Of a stretch of 64,000 nucleotides of DNA, positions 1-10,065 are shown one piece after another. Position numbers and translations under genes: made by a program. The notes below the pieces were generated by a model. It saw only the letters and a program-made list of their open reading frames with translations, did no database searches and was not told the DNA's origin. This DNA comes from Francisella sp. LA112445 (lineage in GTDB: Bacteria; Pseudomonadota; Gammaproteobacteria; Francisellales; Francisellaceae). Each line of letters starts with the position of its first letter. Positions within the stretch are counted from its first letter, which is position 1. The stretch is taken from NCBI RefSeq assembly GCF_012224145.1, contig NZ_CP041030.1, positions 1,054,001-1,118,000 of the forward strand. The letters are read 5' to 3'.

Positions 1-942
1 ATAGGCTTTTTCACGGTGTATCAAATTATCTTTGATCCGCAGAATATTTATGGTCTATTTGCAACATTAGGATGTTTTATCGCAACATTACATCAAGTTT
101 CAATACGTGATCATAACATTAAATTTAAGCTAATTGCTGGAGTTATATTCTCTATACTTGTTAGTTTAGCAACAGCATTAGGTAGCTTTTATTCTACTGA
201 TTTAATTATAAGCTCTATTATTTTATTAATTTTTTCATTTGTAATAGGATATACCGCAAAATCTGACTTAGTATTTTCTTTAGGGACACTTTTTGTTGCT
301 GATATGTATGTGATAGGTACAGGTTTTAGTTTTAATCTTTTAGATTCTTTAGTAATGGGAGGAATAACTTTTATTGGAGCGATGTTATTTATTTTAGTAT
401 TTGCTTTTTTAACTAAGAAAACAAAAATACTAGATAGAAACAATAATATAGAAAGGTCAATTAAAGTTATTCCTGATATAGACTCGACATTATATGCTAT
501 AAGTCTTTCATTGGGTTTGATAATAGGTAATTTTATTTCAATATATTTTAATATCGAGATAGGATACTGGATACCAATGACAGTGTTACTAATATTTAAA
601 CCTGATATTATTAGATCTTCAAAAGCTATAAAGCATAGATTAATTGGTACTTTGATAGGTTCATTATTTGCTATACCTTTAGCTATTTATTTGTTTGATC
701 CATATATTATTTGGCTAGTTTTAATTGTAGCTACATTTTTTACAATTTGTTGCTTTATCAAGCATTATGGCAGCTATGTATTATTCTTAACAATATTTGT
801 GGCAATGCTTCTAAAATTAGCACATATGTCAGGATATGATATTAGTATTTCTAGATTAATATATACTATGATAGGAATAGTGATTGTTGCTATTATAATA
901 ATAGCTTCTAGATATTTGAGATTAATATTTGCAAAGAATTAG
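1..942 (+). CDS. FUSC-family inner-membrane protein, 5' end cut by window edge
   Basis: The frame is open from base 1, so the gene probably starts outside the window; a GTG at 16 is the first candidate start inside it. The visible 308+ residues are almost entirely hydrophobic: a first block of about five membrane segments, a short charged loop near residues 135-150 (KKTKILDRNNN), and a second block whose segment with the sequence GYWIPMTVLLIFKPD is typical of FUSC/aromatic-acid-exporter-like proteins. The family includes fusaric-acid-resistance and AaeB-type efflux proteins, but the substrate here cannot be told. The next gene is convergent 26 bases downstream. Membrane location is clear; the FUSC assignment is by motif memory and fairly good. 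Confidence 0.7.
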   Translation: MGFFTVYQIIFDPQNIYGLFATLGCFIATLHQVSIRDHNIKFKLIAGVIFSILVSLATALGSFYSTDLIISSIILLIFSFVIGYTAKSDLVFSLGTLFVADMYVIGTGFSFNLLDSLVMGGITFIGAMLFILVFAFLTKKTKILDRNNNIERSIKVIPDIDSTLYAISLSLGLIIGNFISIYFNIEIGYWIPMTVLLIFKPDIIRSSKAIKHRLIGTLIGSLFAIPLAIYLFDPYIIWLVLIVATFFTICCFIKHYGSYVLFLTIFVAMLLKLAHMSGYDISISRLIYTMIGIVIVAIIIIASRYLRLIFAKN

Positions 943-967
943 ATTCAGAAAGGTTCATTTAAAAGGT

Positions 968-1708
968 TTATTTTAAATAGTCAAAAACAACCTCACCAAA
1001 CCCTAAAGTTACATCTGCAATAAAGTGAGATCCTTTTATAATTTCCTTAACTGGTAAATGGTGAAGAGCTGCCTGTACATGATTAAATACTTGTAACTCA
1101 ACAGGTCCTGTCCACGCACCTTTGACAGTTACATCTTTTACATGATATTTTACAAGTTCACAGATACTTACATCTTTACCATTTACATGAGGAATAGTCT
1201 TAAGTAGGAAGTTTGGCGTTTCTTCTAGAGCTTTTTTAACGGCTTGTTTATCAAGCTCTTCATATTTATAGCCCATAGTACCAAAAGCTACATCAATACT
1301 ATTGTATTTGACAGTACCTAGTAGAGTATCTGAATCTACAGTTAGAGTAGGGTGTGCATATTTTTTTGGAAAGCCCCAAATCTCACGACCAGCAGCTATA
1401 GATGGCAAATTATCTAATAGCATAATATGAGAATATAAGCCTTTTTTGCCATCAAGCTCAACTTCTATAAGCTGACCAGCCTCATTAAAACTACCAAAAC
1501 CGTTAGCATCATGCATTTTCATAAATTCAAATTTTACAAGACCAGTTGGTTGAAGTGGTTCTGGGACATATTTTTTTAAAACTTCTATGTCAGCTAGATA
1601 ATCAATAATAAAATATTCTCTGTTAGTAAATTTATAAGCAATTCTATTTGCAGTTGGTGAAACTAAAGGCATTGAAAAAACATTTTTCTTTACATCTTCT
1701 ATTTTCAT
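968..1708 (-). CDS. Acetoacetate decarboxylase family protein
   Basis: A 246-residue protein of the usual length for acetoacetate decarboxylase (acetoacetate to acetone and CO2, via a Schiff base on a lysine). The segment GREIWGFPKKYAHP near residues 107-120 matches the region of the family that carries the catalytic lysine. An open frame extends four codons upstream to a TTG at 1720, but the ATG at 1708 has a GGAA Shine-Dalgarno 8 bases upstream that overlaps that TTG, so I chose the ATG. The gene is monocistronic and divergent from the transporter at 1863. Many family members act on other beta-keto or enol substrates, so the exact reaction is uncertain. Confidence 0.82.
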   Translation of the reverse strand: MKIEDVKKNVFSMPLVSPTANRIAYKFTNREYFIIDYLADIEVLKKYVPEPLQPTGLVKFEFMKMHDANGFGSFNEAGQLIEVELDGKKGLYSHIMLLDNLPSIAAGREIWGFPKKYAHPTLTVDSDTLLGTVKYNSIDVAFGTMGYKYEELDKQAVKKALEETPNFLLKTIPHVNGKDVSICELVKYHVKDVTVKGAWTGPVELQVFNHVQAALHHLPVKEIIKGSHFIADVTLGFGEVVFDYLK

Positions 1709-1862
1709 TTTTAATTCCAAAACAAGTCAATTGTTAATATACATTATAGTCTGAAAATATTTTTATTGGTAATAACAAGTACTATTTATTTGGTTTTAAA
1801 GTGTTAATCAGCTTTTTTGTTCTGTATACTGATTTGGTAAAACTGCAAAAAAATAGTTTTAC

Positions 1863-3089
1863 ATGAATCAAAAAACCATATCTTTTTTAAAGATTTCATA
1901 TGGGAACATACTAGAATGGTATGATTTCTCATTATATATTTACTTCGCAACATTTATATCAGCTAACTTTTTTCCTACAGGAAATCATCAATTGTCTTTA
2001 TTATTAACTTTTGCAGTTTTCTTTATAGGTACTGTTATAAGACCTCTAGGAGCCCTAATTATGGGGTATCTAGCTGATATGTTTAGTTATGCATATGTTG
2101 TAAATGCATGTACTCTTGCTATGGGTATATCAACAGTATTAATAGGAGTAATACCAAATTATTCTAGCATAGGCATTTTAGCACCTTGTTTATTAATAAT
2201 ATTGAGAGTCATACAAGGCTTGTCTGTAGGTGGACAGTTTCCGACGCTTATAACATTAGGAGTTACTAATTCAAAGAAAAATGCAGGTTTATCAGTTGGT
2301 ATTATATTTGCAATATCTTCAGCTGGATTTCTTTTAGCATCTGTTGTTGGAACTTTTTCTGAAGTTATCTTTGCTAATCATCATCAGTTGATTTGGCGAG
2401 TTCCATTTATATTAAGTGGCTTACTTTTTGCGATTTACATATATATAAATAGAAATGAAAATTATACTGAGCAACCGCCAAAACAAAAGCATCAAACAAA
2501 ATTAGTAGATGCATTATTTAAACAATATAAGCAAATAATAATAGTTTCATTAATAACTTGTATGTGTGCTTCTCTATATTATATGGTTTTTACTTACCTT
2601 GTTAACTATCAAATTGAATATCAACATATATCAGAGAGTAGAGCTTTATTTTTAAATAGTATAGTGCTATTTTTCGCATGTATTTTTTATCCAGTGTTTG
2701 GTTACATTGCTGATAAATATGGGTATATAAAAGTCTTTTATATAGCACTAATAGCTTTAGTTTTATTATTCTATCCACTGATCATGTTAATAGCAGTGAA
2801 CAACTTTGTTATAAGTTTTTTAGCTATTTTAATATTTTGTATTATCATGGCAGCTATCCAAGGAGCAGTATCTCCATTTTTTGCATTAGTTTTTGAGAAT
2901 GAATGGCGAGCTACTGGATGTGCTATTAGTTATAGTATTGGTAATGGTATAAGTGGGGCGGCTCCTTTATTGGCTGGTATATTTACAGCTAAATATGGAA
3001 TCTCTGGATTAGCATTATATACATTAATATTAGTTGTAGCAGGTACAATAGGATCTTTAGGCATTTATAAAACTATGAGAAATGCTTAG
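1863..3089 (+). CDS. MFS transporter of the metabolite:H+ symporter (MHS) type
   Basis: A 408-residue inner-membrane protein with about 12 hydrophobic segments. The N-terminal GNILEWYDFSLYIY motif (residues 14-27) is the MHS-family hallmark also seen in ProP, KgtP and ShiA, and ADKYGYIK after the seventh segment is the repeated MFS loop motif. It probably imports a small organic acid or osmolyte with protons; the substrate cannot be read from sequence. It is divergent from the acetoacetate decarboxylase-like gene across about 150 bases and stands alone, with no Shine-Dalgarno stronger than A-rich sequence before the ATG. Confidence 0.82.
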   Translation: MNQKTISFLKISYGNILEWYDFSLYIYFATFISANFFPTGNHQLSLLLTFAVFFIGTVIRPLGALIMGYLADMFSYAYVVNACTLAMGISTVLIGVIPNYSSIGILAPCLLIILRVIQGLSVGGQFPTLITLGVTNSKKNAGLSVGIIFAISSAGFLLASVVGTFSEVIFANHHQLIWRVPFILSGLLFAIYIYINRNENYTEQPPKQKHQTKLVDALFKQYKQIIIVSLITCMCASLYYMVFTYLVNYQIEYQHISESRALFLNSIVLFFACIFYPVFGYIADKYGYIKVFYIALIALVLLFYPLIMLIAVNNFVISFLAILIFCIIMAAIQGAVSPFFALVFENEWRATGCAISYSIGNGISGAAPLLAGIFTAKYGISGLALYTLILVVAGTIGSLGIYKTMRNA

Positions 3090-3183
3090 CTTTATAAATT
3101 TATTCGATAATAAAACCTGTATTGTAATTGTTAGTTTTTATATACTATTTAAAACGCCTTAGATTATTGTAAATATAAGCATT

Positions 3184-4146
3184 ATGAATAAAACTCAGAT
3201 AGAAATTTTAAACTCTTTAGATGATCAAAAATATGTTAGTGGTCAAGATATCGCCGATAATTTAGGTATATCTAGGGCTGCTATATCAAAAAATATAAAA
3301 GCACTAAAAGATAACTATCAGATAGATATCTTTTCTAATTCAAAGATAGGTTATATACTAGATGAAAAGCTTGATCTAATTAAGCTAGATGAACTTAAGA
3401 AAGTTTTTAAAAATGTAAACTATTTTTACTCCATAGACTCTACTTCAAAATATGCTATTGATAATCAAAGTCGCTTTCAAGATAACACCGTTATTATTAC
3501 AGAGCATCAAACTGATGGTTTTGGTAGATTTAATAGAAAATGGATATCTCCTTTTGGAAAAAATATTTATTGTACATTAGTTGAGATTGTTGATCTGGAT
3601 ATATCTAAGCTAAATGGCTTATCTCTAGTGATAGCTATAAGTATAGCTAAAGTCTTAAATAGGTTGAATTTAGATGCTAAGCTAAAATGGCCTAATGATA
3701 TCTATATTAGTGATAAGAAAATAGGTGGGGTAATCATAAATATTTCGGCGGAAATGAATGATAGAGCAAAGCTTTTTATCGGTTTTGGTTTAAATGTAAA
3801 TATGCGAAATAATCAAGATATCACAAAAAACTGGACCTCAGTAAAATTAGAATCTGACCGACATGCGAATAGGACAAATTTACTTATACAAATAATCAAT
3901 GCTATAAAAGAAGATATAATGATTTTCATAAAGGAAGGATTTTCTTCTTTTAAGGAAAAATATGAGAATTTAAATTACTTAAAAGACAAAGAGTTTACTC
4001 TAGTATTAGCAGATAAGAAATTTACTAATTGCAAATATAAAAGTTTATCTGATATAGGTGAAATAATTATTGAAAATAGTAATGGCTCTTATTCATTCTC
4101 TTCTGGAGATATTAGTATTTTAGATAGCTCTATAAAATTAAAATAG
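3184..4146 (+). CDS. birA: BirA, biotin-protein ligase and biotin-operon repressor
   Basis: A 320-residue bifunctional BirA. Residues 1-60 form a winged helix-turn-helix ([20 protein letters not shown]), so this is the DNA-binding class that also represses bio genes. The catalytic domain follows: the biotinyl-AMP loop [14 protein letters not shown] at about 112-125 (the GRGRxGRxW motif) and [18 protein letters not shown] at about 162-179. It charges biotin as biotinyl-5'-AMP and transfers it to the carboxylase carrier protein. It sits next to the whole biotin synthesis set. Its 3' end overlaps the 3' end of convergent bioD by 58 bases. Confidence 0.95.
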   Translation: MNKTQIEILNSLDDQKYVSGQDIADNLGISRAAISKNIKALKDNYQIDIFSNSKIGYILDEKLDLIKLDELKKVFKNVNYFYSIDSTSKYAIDNQSRFQDNTVIITEHQTDGFGRFNRKWISPFGKNIYCTLVEIVDLDISKLNGLSLVIAISIAKVLNRLNLDAKLKWPNDIYISDKKIGGVIINISAEMNDRAKLFIGFGLNVNMRNNQDITKNWTSVKLESDRHANRTNLLIQIINAIKEDIMIFIKEGFSSFKEKYENLNYLKDKEFTLVLADKKFTNCKYKSLSDIGEIIIENSNGSYSFSSGDISILDSSIKLK

Positions 4147-4766
4147 TCGGCATTATGCGTTATTTTTGCGCTACACTTATATTCTGATAACTTTTCGATA
4201 GTCTCTATCTGCTCATCTATAAAACTAACATTTTGATTATTACAATTAGCTACCCAGCCTGCTAGTTTTACATTATGTTTTTTTAGTTCATTCATAGTTA
4301 GTAGTGTATGGTTTATACAGCCAACTTTTATAGCTGAAACTAATAATACAGGTATTTTTAGGACTTTTATCAGATCAAATTGTGTTATTTGATTAGAGTA
4401 TGGTGTTAGTAATCCTCCAGCTCCTTCGACTAAGAGTATTTCTAAGTCTTTAATATATTTACTTTTAATAAATGATTCTAAGTTTTCTAAAGAAATATTT
4501 GTATTAGATTTTGCTGCGGCTATATGAGGAGCTATAGCTTCTTTAAAAGATATTAGGTTTATCTCATCAGTTGAGAATTTATATTTATATGCTTCTACGA
4601 TACTCTCAACATCTTCACAAAGATCTGATTTTTTACTTTTACCAGAGGCTACTGGCTTTAGACATAGAGATTTAATATTTTGTGATTCATAAGCCTTAAT
4701 TAAGTTAGTTGAGACATATGTTTTACCAACTTCTGTATCTGTCCCTATAATAAAGATTTCTTTCAT
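4089..4766 (-). CDS. bioD: BioD, dethiobiotin synthetase
   Basis: The 225-residue enzyme makes dethiobiotin from 7,8-diaminopelargonate, CO2 and ATP. The P-loop GTDTEVGKT is at residues 8-16, the KPVASG substrate loop follows, and VEGAGGLL is the downstream motif, all as in known BioD. A longer frame runs up to 4799, but the ATG at 4766 has an AAGGA Shine-Dalgarno 9 bases upstream and begins exactly where family members begin. It is the last gene of bioB-bioF-bioC-bioD, 4 bases after bioC. The last 58 bases lie opposite the end of birA, so both reading frames are constrained there. Confidence 0.94.
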   Translation of the reverse strand: MKEIFIIGTDTEVGKTYVSTNLIKAYESQNIKSLCLKPVASGKSKKSDLCEDVESIVEAYKYKFSTDEINLISFKEAIAPHIAAAKSNTNISLENLESFIKSKYIKDLEILLVEGAGGLLTPYSNQITQFDLIKVLKIPVLLVSAIKVGCINHTLLTMNELKKHNVKLAGWVANCNNQNVSFIDEQIETIEKLSEYKCSAKITHNADYFNFIELSKILISPEENE

Positions 4767-4770
4767 GATT

Positions 4771-5508
4771 TTATTCCTTAAAACAAATAAATAAACCAAT
4801 ATGATAACTAAGATTAAACTGATTTTGATTTGAATATAGTTGTTTTATTTTCTTATAATTATAGTTAGTCTTGTCGCCTGTATAAGTGTTTACGCCAGTA
4901 GACTTTAAATGCTTAATAACCTCTCTAAAACTGTTAAAACTTTCATTTAAATAAAAACTGTTATCATATAAACATTCAAGATTAACTTTATTAATAAACT
5001 CTAAAATAGATGCTTTGCTATGCATTTTATTTATGCGAAGAATATCTTTTAGTTGATGAAAATTATTATCCAGAATTGTACTAAAAGCTAAAATAGAATT
5101 ATTATTTAGTTTATTTGAGATATTTTTCATTAGGTATTCAAAATTTTGGCTCCATTGAAATGACATATTTGAAAATATTAAGTCATAATCATTGGCAACT
5201 ATATTCAAATCTTTATCAAAATTGAGCTTATATGCATTTAAATTTTTTATACTTTTAGAGTTTTGTGGTGGAGCAATATCTCCAATATCAATTTTATCAG
5301 GATTGAATGTTTTGTTTAATTCTAAAGGTTCGCTAAGATCACGAACTCCTAAATTTAGTATTTTATGTATATGATTATAATTTAGTAGTTTTGAATATCT
5401 TAATGTTTCAGCTAAAAGTATTTGCCTAACTTTGTTCTGAATACTACTTTTTTGTGCATATTGATTTGCATTAGAGAAGTTTATTTCGACTTTATTGTAT
5501 AAATCCAT
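4771..5508 (-). CDS. bioC: BioC, malonyl-[ACP] O-methyltransferase
   Basis: A 245-residue SAM-dependent methyltransferase that methylates malonyl-ACP to disguise it as a fatty-acid primer at the start of pimelate synthesis. The start [18 protein letters not shown], the FSNMSFQWS motif and the late [14 protein letters not shown] motif are typical of BioC. The SAM-binding motif I reads ILNLGVRD rather than the usual DLGCGTG, so it is weak, and identification leans on the other motifs and the operon position. It has a very strong Shine-Dalgarno (AAGGAGG) lying within the end of bioF, with which it overlaps by 17 bases, implying translational coupling. Confidence 0.88.
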   Translation of the reverse strand: MDLYNKVEINFSNANQYAQKSSIQNKVRQILLAETLRYSKLLNYNHIHKILNLGVRDLSEPLELNKTFNPDKIDIGDIAPPQNSKSIKNLNAYKLNFDKDLNIVANDYDLIFSNMSFQWSQNFEYLMKNISNKLNNNSILAFSTILDNNFHQLKDILRINKMHSKASILEFINKVNLECLYDNSFYLNESFNSFREVIKHLKSTGVNTYTGDKTNYNYKKIKQLYSNQNQFNLSYHIGLFICFKE

Positions 5509-6619
5509 AATTTACCTCCTTAGAGATAATTTCTAGAGCTTCTTGAATTTGGTCTAGTGTATTACTTGAATGTAATGAAAATCTAAGAAGAGCTTGGTTT
5601 TTAGGAACTGTTGGATACCTAAAACATGAAACTAATATATTCTTAGCATAAAGCTTATTTTTTAAACTTATCGCTAAATTATTATCTTTTATTAAGATGC
5701 TTTTAATAGGGGATATATCATCAGACAATAACTCTAGCCTTTTTTCTTTACATAACTTATTAAAGAGATATATATTTTTACAAAGAGCTATCCTTTGGTT
5801 AGATGCCGATTTTAAGTTTTCTAATTGTAAAATAGAAGTTTTTAGTATTAATGGGGGCAGGGCAGTTGTATAAATATAGTTTCGAGCAAATTGGATTAGG
5901 TATTCAGCAATTCTATCTGTAGTGCATACCATAGCACCAACTCCACCAAAAGCTTTACCTAAAGGAAATATACTGATAGGACAATCTGTATATCTGAGTT
6001 TATACTTATCTATAGAGCCTTTACCATTTTTCCCCAGAACACCAAAACTATGCGCCTCATCAACTATTAATTTGCCTTTAGCTGCAGTAGATATCTTATC
6101 TAGTTGACTAACTGTTCCATAAGTACTAAAAACTCCTTCTGTAGTTATATAGCTTTTATTATCGTAAATATTTTCTAAATGAGCTAGGTTTTGATGTTTG
6201 TATCTTCTTAATTTTGCTTGTGATAATTTGATACCATCTATAATCGAAGCATGAATATATTTGTCAGCAAAGATTATTTGACTTTTATCAAATAAGGTTG
6301 AGTAAATAGCTAAATTTGCCATAAAACCTGAGCTAAAAAATATAGCTCTAGGATAATTAACAAATTTCGCAAAAGTAGTTTCAAACTCTTGAGTCTCATC
6401 AGTATAGCCACAGACAATATTAGATCCTTTACTGCCAAAACCATATCTATCAAAACCATCGATTAAACATTGTTTTAGATTAATAGAACTAGATAAATTT
6501 AAGTAGTCACTGCTAGTAAAATCTATAGTAGATTTTTCTTTATGAACATCACTAATAGCTAACTCTCTTAATAAGTTATCTTTTTGATACTGAATATACT
6601 TATTTTCTAGATTTAGCAT
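5492..6619 (-). CDS. bioF: BioF, 8-amino-7-oxononanoate synthase
   Basis: A 375-residue PLP enzyme that condenses pimeloyl-ACP (or CoA) with alanine to 8-amino-7-oxononanoate. The motif DEAHSFGVLGKNGKG near residue 187 and FPLGKAFGGVG with the PLP-binding lysine near residue 222 are diagnostic of the alpha-oxoamine synthase family. It is the second gene of the bioBFCD operon, 9 bases after bioB's stop, and overlaps bioC. The Shine-Dalgarno is weak, so translation may depend on coupling with bioB. Confidence 0.94.
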   Translation of the reverse strand: MLNLENKYIQYQKDNLLRELAISDVHKEKSTIDFTSSDYLNLSSSINLKQCLIDGFDRYGFGSKGSNIVCGYTDETQEFETTFAKFVNYPRAIFFSSGFMANLAIYSTLFDKSQIIFADKYIHASIIDGIKLSQAKLRRYKHQNLAHLENIYDNKSYITTEGVFSTYGTVSQLDKISTAAKGKLIVDEAHSFGVLGKNGKGSIDKYKLRYTDCPISIFPLGKAFGGVGAMVCTTDRIAEYLIQFARNYIYTTALPPLILKTSILQLENLKSASNQRIALCKNIYLFNKLCKEKRLELLSDDISPIKSILIKDNNLAISLKNKLYAKNILVSCFRYPTVPKNQALLRFSLHSSNTLDQIQEALEIISKEVNYGFIQ

Positions 6620-6628
6620 GATTTCTGT

Positions 6629-7555
6629 CTAAGCTGTTAATCCTAATTTCGATAACAGATAGTTATCTGAATTTACAGTAGCATTATTCTCAGTTAGAAG
6701 TTTATTACCATAAAAAATAGAGTTAATACCAGCAAGAAAACACAATGTTTGCGTCTCTATAGACATATTTTCTCTACCTGCTGATAATCTAAGTCTAGCT
6801 TCAGGAAAAAGAATTCTAGTTGTTGCTATAAATCTCACAAGTTCTATATTATCAATCTGTGCTTCTGAATACTTGTCCCCTAGAGGCGTTCCCTTTACAG
6901 GTATCAAAGTATTGATAGGTATACTTTTGGGAGGTGATGGTAACTCTAATAATTCCAATAATAAACTAAGTCTATCATCAAGGGATTCTCCCATTCCTAA
7001 TATACCACCACAACAAACATTTATATCTGCATTAGCTACATTTCTTATAGTTTCAATTCTTTCCTCAAATTTTCGAGTTGAAATTATTTCAGGATAGTAT
7101 CTTCTTGAAGTATCTAAATTATGGTTATAATAGTCTAAACCTGCATCTTTTAGTTTTGTTGCCTCTTCAGCATTGATACTACCTAGAGTTACACATGTTT
7201 CTAGGCCTAGTTTTTTTACTTCAGATATAATATTTGTAACTTTATCTAGATCTTTCTTAGGTATATTTTTCCAAGCGGCTCCCATACAGAATCTTTTAGA
7301 ACCACTAGCTTTAGCTTGTTTTGCTTCTTCTAAAATATTATCTAAATCTAGAAGTTTATGTTTCTGTATCTTTGTATTGTAATGCCCACTTTGAGGGCAG
7401 TATTTACAATCTTCAGGACAAGCTCCTGTTTTTATGCTTTTTAATGAACACAATTCTATATCATTATTAAAATTTTTCTTATGAACTTCTAGAGCATTAA
7501 ATATTAATTCTGTAAGAGGTGTGTCATATATTGCTTTAACTTGTTCTAAATTCAT
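6629..7555 (-). CDS. bioB: BioB, biotin synthase (radical SAM)
   Basis: A 308-residue radical SAM enzyme that inserts sulfur into dethiobiotin. The [14 protein letters not shown] segment near residues 49-62 holds the CxxxCxxC cysteines for the 4Fe-4S cluster, and [10 protein letters not shown] near residue 255 carries the arginine associated with the auxiliary 2Fe-2S cluster in BioB. It is first in the minus-strand bioBFCD operon and divergent from bioA, with the start 88 bases from bioA's start. Regulation by BirA at the shared control region is likely. Confidence 0.96.
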   Translation of the reverse strand: MNLEQVKAIYDTPLTELIFNALEVHKKNFNNDIELCSLKSIKTGACPEDCKYCPQSGHYNTKIQKHKLLDLDNILEEAKQAKASGSKRFCMGAAWKNIPKKDLDKVTNIISEVKKLGLETCVTLGSINAEEATKLKDAGLDYYNHNLDTSRRYYPEIISTRKFEERIETIRNVANADINVCCGGILGMGESLDDRLSLLLELLELPSPPKSIPINTLIPVKGTPLGDKYSEAQIDNIELVRFIATTRILFPEARLRLSAGRENMSIETQTLCFLAGINSIFYGNKLLTENNATVNSDNYLLSKLGLTA

Positions 7556-7562
7556 GTTTATA

Positions 7563-7621
7563 TGGTTGATAACTTTAAGTTGTAAATTATTGTATATCTT
7601 GTATATAATTTATGTCAACCA
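7563..7621. promoter_or_regulatory. Overlapping divergent bioA/bioB promoters with palindromes, probable BirA operator
   Basis: The short gap between bioB and bioA holds face-to-face promoter matches. Towards bioA: TTGTAA at 7580-7585 and TATAAT at 7604-7609. Towards bioB on the minus strand: TTGACA (bases 7613-7618) and TACAAT (bases 7589-7594). Two inverted repeats overlay them: TAAATTAT/ATAATTTA (7583-7590 and 7605-7612, 14-base spacer) and TGGTTGA/TCAACCA (7563-7569 and 7615-7621). The 14-base spacing and the TTGTAAA left half resemble BirA operators, although the right half is imperfect. BirA binding is inference; the layout copies the divergent bioA/bioB operator of enteric bacteria. 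Confidence 0.6.
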
Positions 7622-7643
7622 ATAAATATAAAAATAGTTTACA

Positions 7644-8939
7644 ATGAAGTATAGCACTAATATTTGGCATCCTTGTACACAAATGAAAGACTTTGAAAAA
7701 GTTCCTCCTCTAAGTATAAATAAGACAGAAGGTAGCTATATATATACAAAAGATAATAGAAAGCTTTTTGATGCTATATCTAGTTGGTGGTGTAAGTCAT
7801 TAGGACATAGACATCCATATATCGTAGATAGATTAAAGAATCAGCTTGATAAGTTTGAGCACACAATATTTGCTAATACAACTAATGAAGAAGTTGAACA
7901 TTTTAGTAATAGAATATGTAAATTAACATCAATGGATAAAACATTATATGCTGCGGATGGTTCATGTGCTGTAGAAATTGCTTTAAAAATGACGATACAT
8001 TTACGCCAACTTAGAGATCAAAAGTCTAAAACTAAGTTTGTTTGTCTTGAAAACTCTTATCATGGTGAGACTTTAGCAACTATGAGTGTTAGTGATTGTG
8101 GTTTATATTCTGATCCTTATAAAGCTTGTTTGTTTGATAGTTTAGTCATAAGAGATATACCATACGTTAATGGTAAAACAGATCCTCTGTGGGAGGATGC
8201 AAAACATCATTGGGATAAGACAGAGGAGTTTTTAGAACAAAATAAGCAAAGTATAAATGCACTAATAGTTGAGCCTCTATGTCAAGGAGCTGGAGGTATG
8301 TTGCTATATAGTAAAGACTATCTTAGCAGACTATGTAAATGGTGTAAGCAAAATGATATTTATATTATTTTTGATGAAATTATGACAGGTGTTGGAAGGC
8401 TAGGTAAGTTATTTGCATTAGATTATTTAGATATTTCGCCAGATTTTTTGTGTATATCAAAAGGTATTACATCAGGAGTCATACCTTTTAGTGTTACTCT
8501 AACAAAAAACCAATATTATGATATGTTTTATAAAGATAAAATGTCTGAAGCTTTTTTACACTCACATACTCATAGTGGCAATATTCTTGGAGTAGTAGCA
8601 GCAAATAGCGTTTTAGATATTTTTGAACAGGTAAATATATTAAATAATGTAACTAATCTAGAAACTCTAATGCACAATTACTTCTCAGAGATACAACAAG
8701 AAATTCCTATTTTAAAAAATATTAGAAATCTTGGAGGTATGATTGCCGCGGATTTAGATATAGATAAATATAGATTTGGCTTTGATGTTTATAAAGAATC
8801 TATTAAATTAGGCGCATTACTCAGACCACTTGGTAATACACTTTATTGGCTACCACCTTTAAATTCAAAGCCAGATGATATTATTAATTTAAAACAAGTT
8901 ACGAAACAAGCAATTATAAATGCTGTTGAAAAGCTCTAA
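7644..8939 (+). CDS. bioA: BioA, adenosylmethionine-8-amino-7-oxononanoate aminotransferase
   Basis: A 431-residue class III PLP aminotransferase that makes 7,8-diaminopelargonate from 8-amino-7-oxononanoate using SAM as amino donor. Diagnostic segments are the N-terminal WHPCTQM (residues 8-14), ISSWWCKSLGH (the BioA SWW motif), DEIMTGVGRLG near residue 246, and the PLP-lysine region CISKGITSG near residue 274. It is divergent from bioBFCD under a shared control region and is followed by an unrelated dioxygenase. There is no clear Shine-Dalgarno before the ATG. Confidence 0.95.
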   Translation: MKYSTNIWHPCTQMKDFEKVPPLSINKTEGSYIYTKDNRKLFDAISSWWCKSLGHRHPYIVDRLKNQLDKFEHTIFANTTNEEVEHFSNRICKLTSMDKTLYAADGSCAVEIALKMTIHLRQLRDQKSKTKFVCLENSYHGETLATMSVSDCGLYSDPYKACLFDSLVIRDIPYVNGKTDPLWEDAKHHWDKTEEFLEQNKQSINALIVEPLCQGAGGMLLYSKDYLSRLCKWCKQNDIYIIFDEIMTGVGRLGKLFALDYLDISPDFLCISKGITSGVIPFSVTLTKNQYYDMFYKDKMSEAFLHSHTHSGNILGVVAANSVLDIFEQVNILNNVTNLETLMHNYFSEIQQEIPILKNIRNLGGMIAADLDIDKYRFGFDVYKESIKLGALLRPLGNTLYWLPPLNSKPDDIINLKQVTKQAIINAVEKL

Positions 8940-8985
8940 TTATATCTAGAAAGTCAATTTAAAAATAAATATAGTACGCCAGTAA

Positions 8986-9014
8986 ATATTGAGGTATAGC
9001 AAATTTTATGATTT
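8986..9014 (+). repeat. Direct repeat, upstream copy, in front of the TauD-type gene
   Basis: This 29-base segment matches 10066-10094 at 26 of 29 positions in the same orientation; the shared core is GTATAGCAA then TTTTATGATTT. The copies bracket the dioxygenase gene at 9051. The first copy lies 37 bases before that gene's ATG, where a promoter or leader would be. Confidence 0.7.
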
Positions 9015-9050
9015 GGTATATAGTAAATTAAATTTATAAAGACATTTTAA

Positions 9051-10055
9051 ATGTTAAATACTAACTTATGGAAAAATAATGATATTTTTGATAAGCATCC
9101 TGAAAGTTTCTATGATTTAAATAGTAATGATATAGATGATATTAATCATGCACTAAATCAGGCAATTGAATTAAATTTACCATACTTTGCTTTACGAAAA
9201 GGCGATATTTGTCTTGGCAATTTTAAAAATAAGTTATTAAAGTTTCGCAAAATTATTGAAAATGGTAGTGGCATTGTCAGGCTGCGAGGGCTTCCTATAA
9301 GCAAATACTCACATGGGGAGTTAAAGTTAATTTTTTATATTATATGTTTAGAGCTAGGCTCTCCTGTACCATCTAAATTTTCTGGAGAAATGTTATCTAC
9401 TATTGATACACTTGATGATTCAAGAAATACTACTAAGGATGGCAAAACGATTAGTTGGCCAAGATCTACAAAGTTTTTACAGTTCCATACAGATATTATT
9501 TGTGACATTAATTGTCTTTTTTATTTACAAAAAGCAAAGCAGGGTGGCGAGCTTTTTGTTGCAAATAGCTTAGCCTTATATGATTATTTTTTTTATAATA
9601 ACCCAGATACACTTAATGAGTTATGTAAACCATTTTATTATAAACAGCACCCTTTAAATCTAGGGAAGAAAGAAGACTTTTTTAGTTTGCCAGTTTTTAG
9701 TATTAATGAAGGAAAACTAATGGGACACTGTGTTCCTGGATCAATTCTTGCAGCAATAGAAGATAAGAATATTCCTTGTATGTCAAAGTCACAAATTGAG
9801 GCTTTAAATAGCTTTATTGAATTAGTTAATAGTGATCAATATTCTTTTAATTTAGACCAAAAAGAAGGAGATATTGTTTTTCTTAACTCTTTTAAAACAA
9901 TGCATGCTCGTACTGAGTATAAGGACTTTTCTAACAATAAAAAGAGAACACTTTTTAGAGTTCTACTTTATGCTTTCAAGTATTATGAATTAACAACCCC
10001 CGAAGGTGTTAGAAAAAATGGTTATATAAAAATAGTTCCTGATATGGTTTGCTAA
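9051..10055 (+). CDS. TauD/TfdA-family Fe(II)/2-oxoglutarate-dependent dioxygenase
   Basis: A 334-residue protein of the clavaminate-synthase/TauD fold. The iron-binding HxD is in LQFHTDIIC near residues 139-147, and the distal histidine is in NSFKTMHARTEY near residue 284, followed by the arginine-containing KKRTLFRVLLYAF where 2-oxoglutarate binds in this family. Such enzymes hydroxylate small molecules with O2 and 2-oxoglutarate; the substrate is unknown. It is flanked by direct repeats, and the C-terminal end of a second copy lies at 11413-11517, so the gene was once duplicated in tandem. Confidence 0.82.
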   Translation: MLNTNLWKNNDIFDKHPESFYDLNSNDIDDINHALNQAIELNLPYFALRKGDICLGNFKNKLLKFRKIIENGSGIVRLRGLPISKYSHGELKLIFYIICLELGSPVPSKFSGEMLSTIDTLDDSRNTTKDGKTISWPRSTKFLQFHTDIICDINCLFYLQKAKQGGELFVANSLALYDYFFYNNPDTLNELCKPFYYKQHPLNLGKKEDFFSLPVFSINEGKLMGHCVPGSILAAIEDKNIPCMSKSQIEALNSFIELVNSDQYSFNLDQKEGDIVFLNSFKTMHARTEYKDFSNNKKRTLFRVLLYAFKYYELTTPEGVRKNGYIKIVPDMVC

Positions 10056-10065
10056 TATTAATTTA

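Noticed and set aside
1709-1720. TTG start extending the acetoacetate decarboxylase-like gene by four codons
   Set aside because: The TTG overlaps the Shine-Dalgarno (GGAA) that serves the ATG at 1708.
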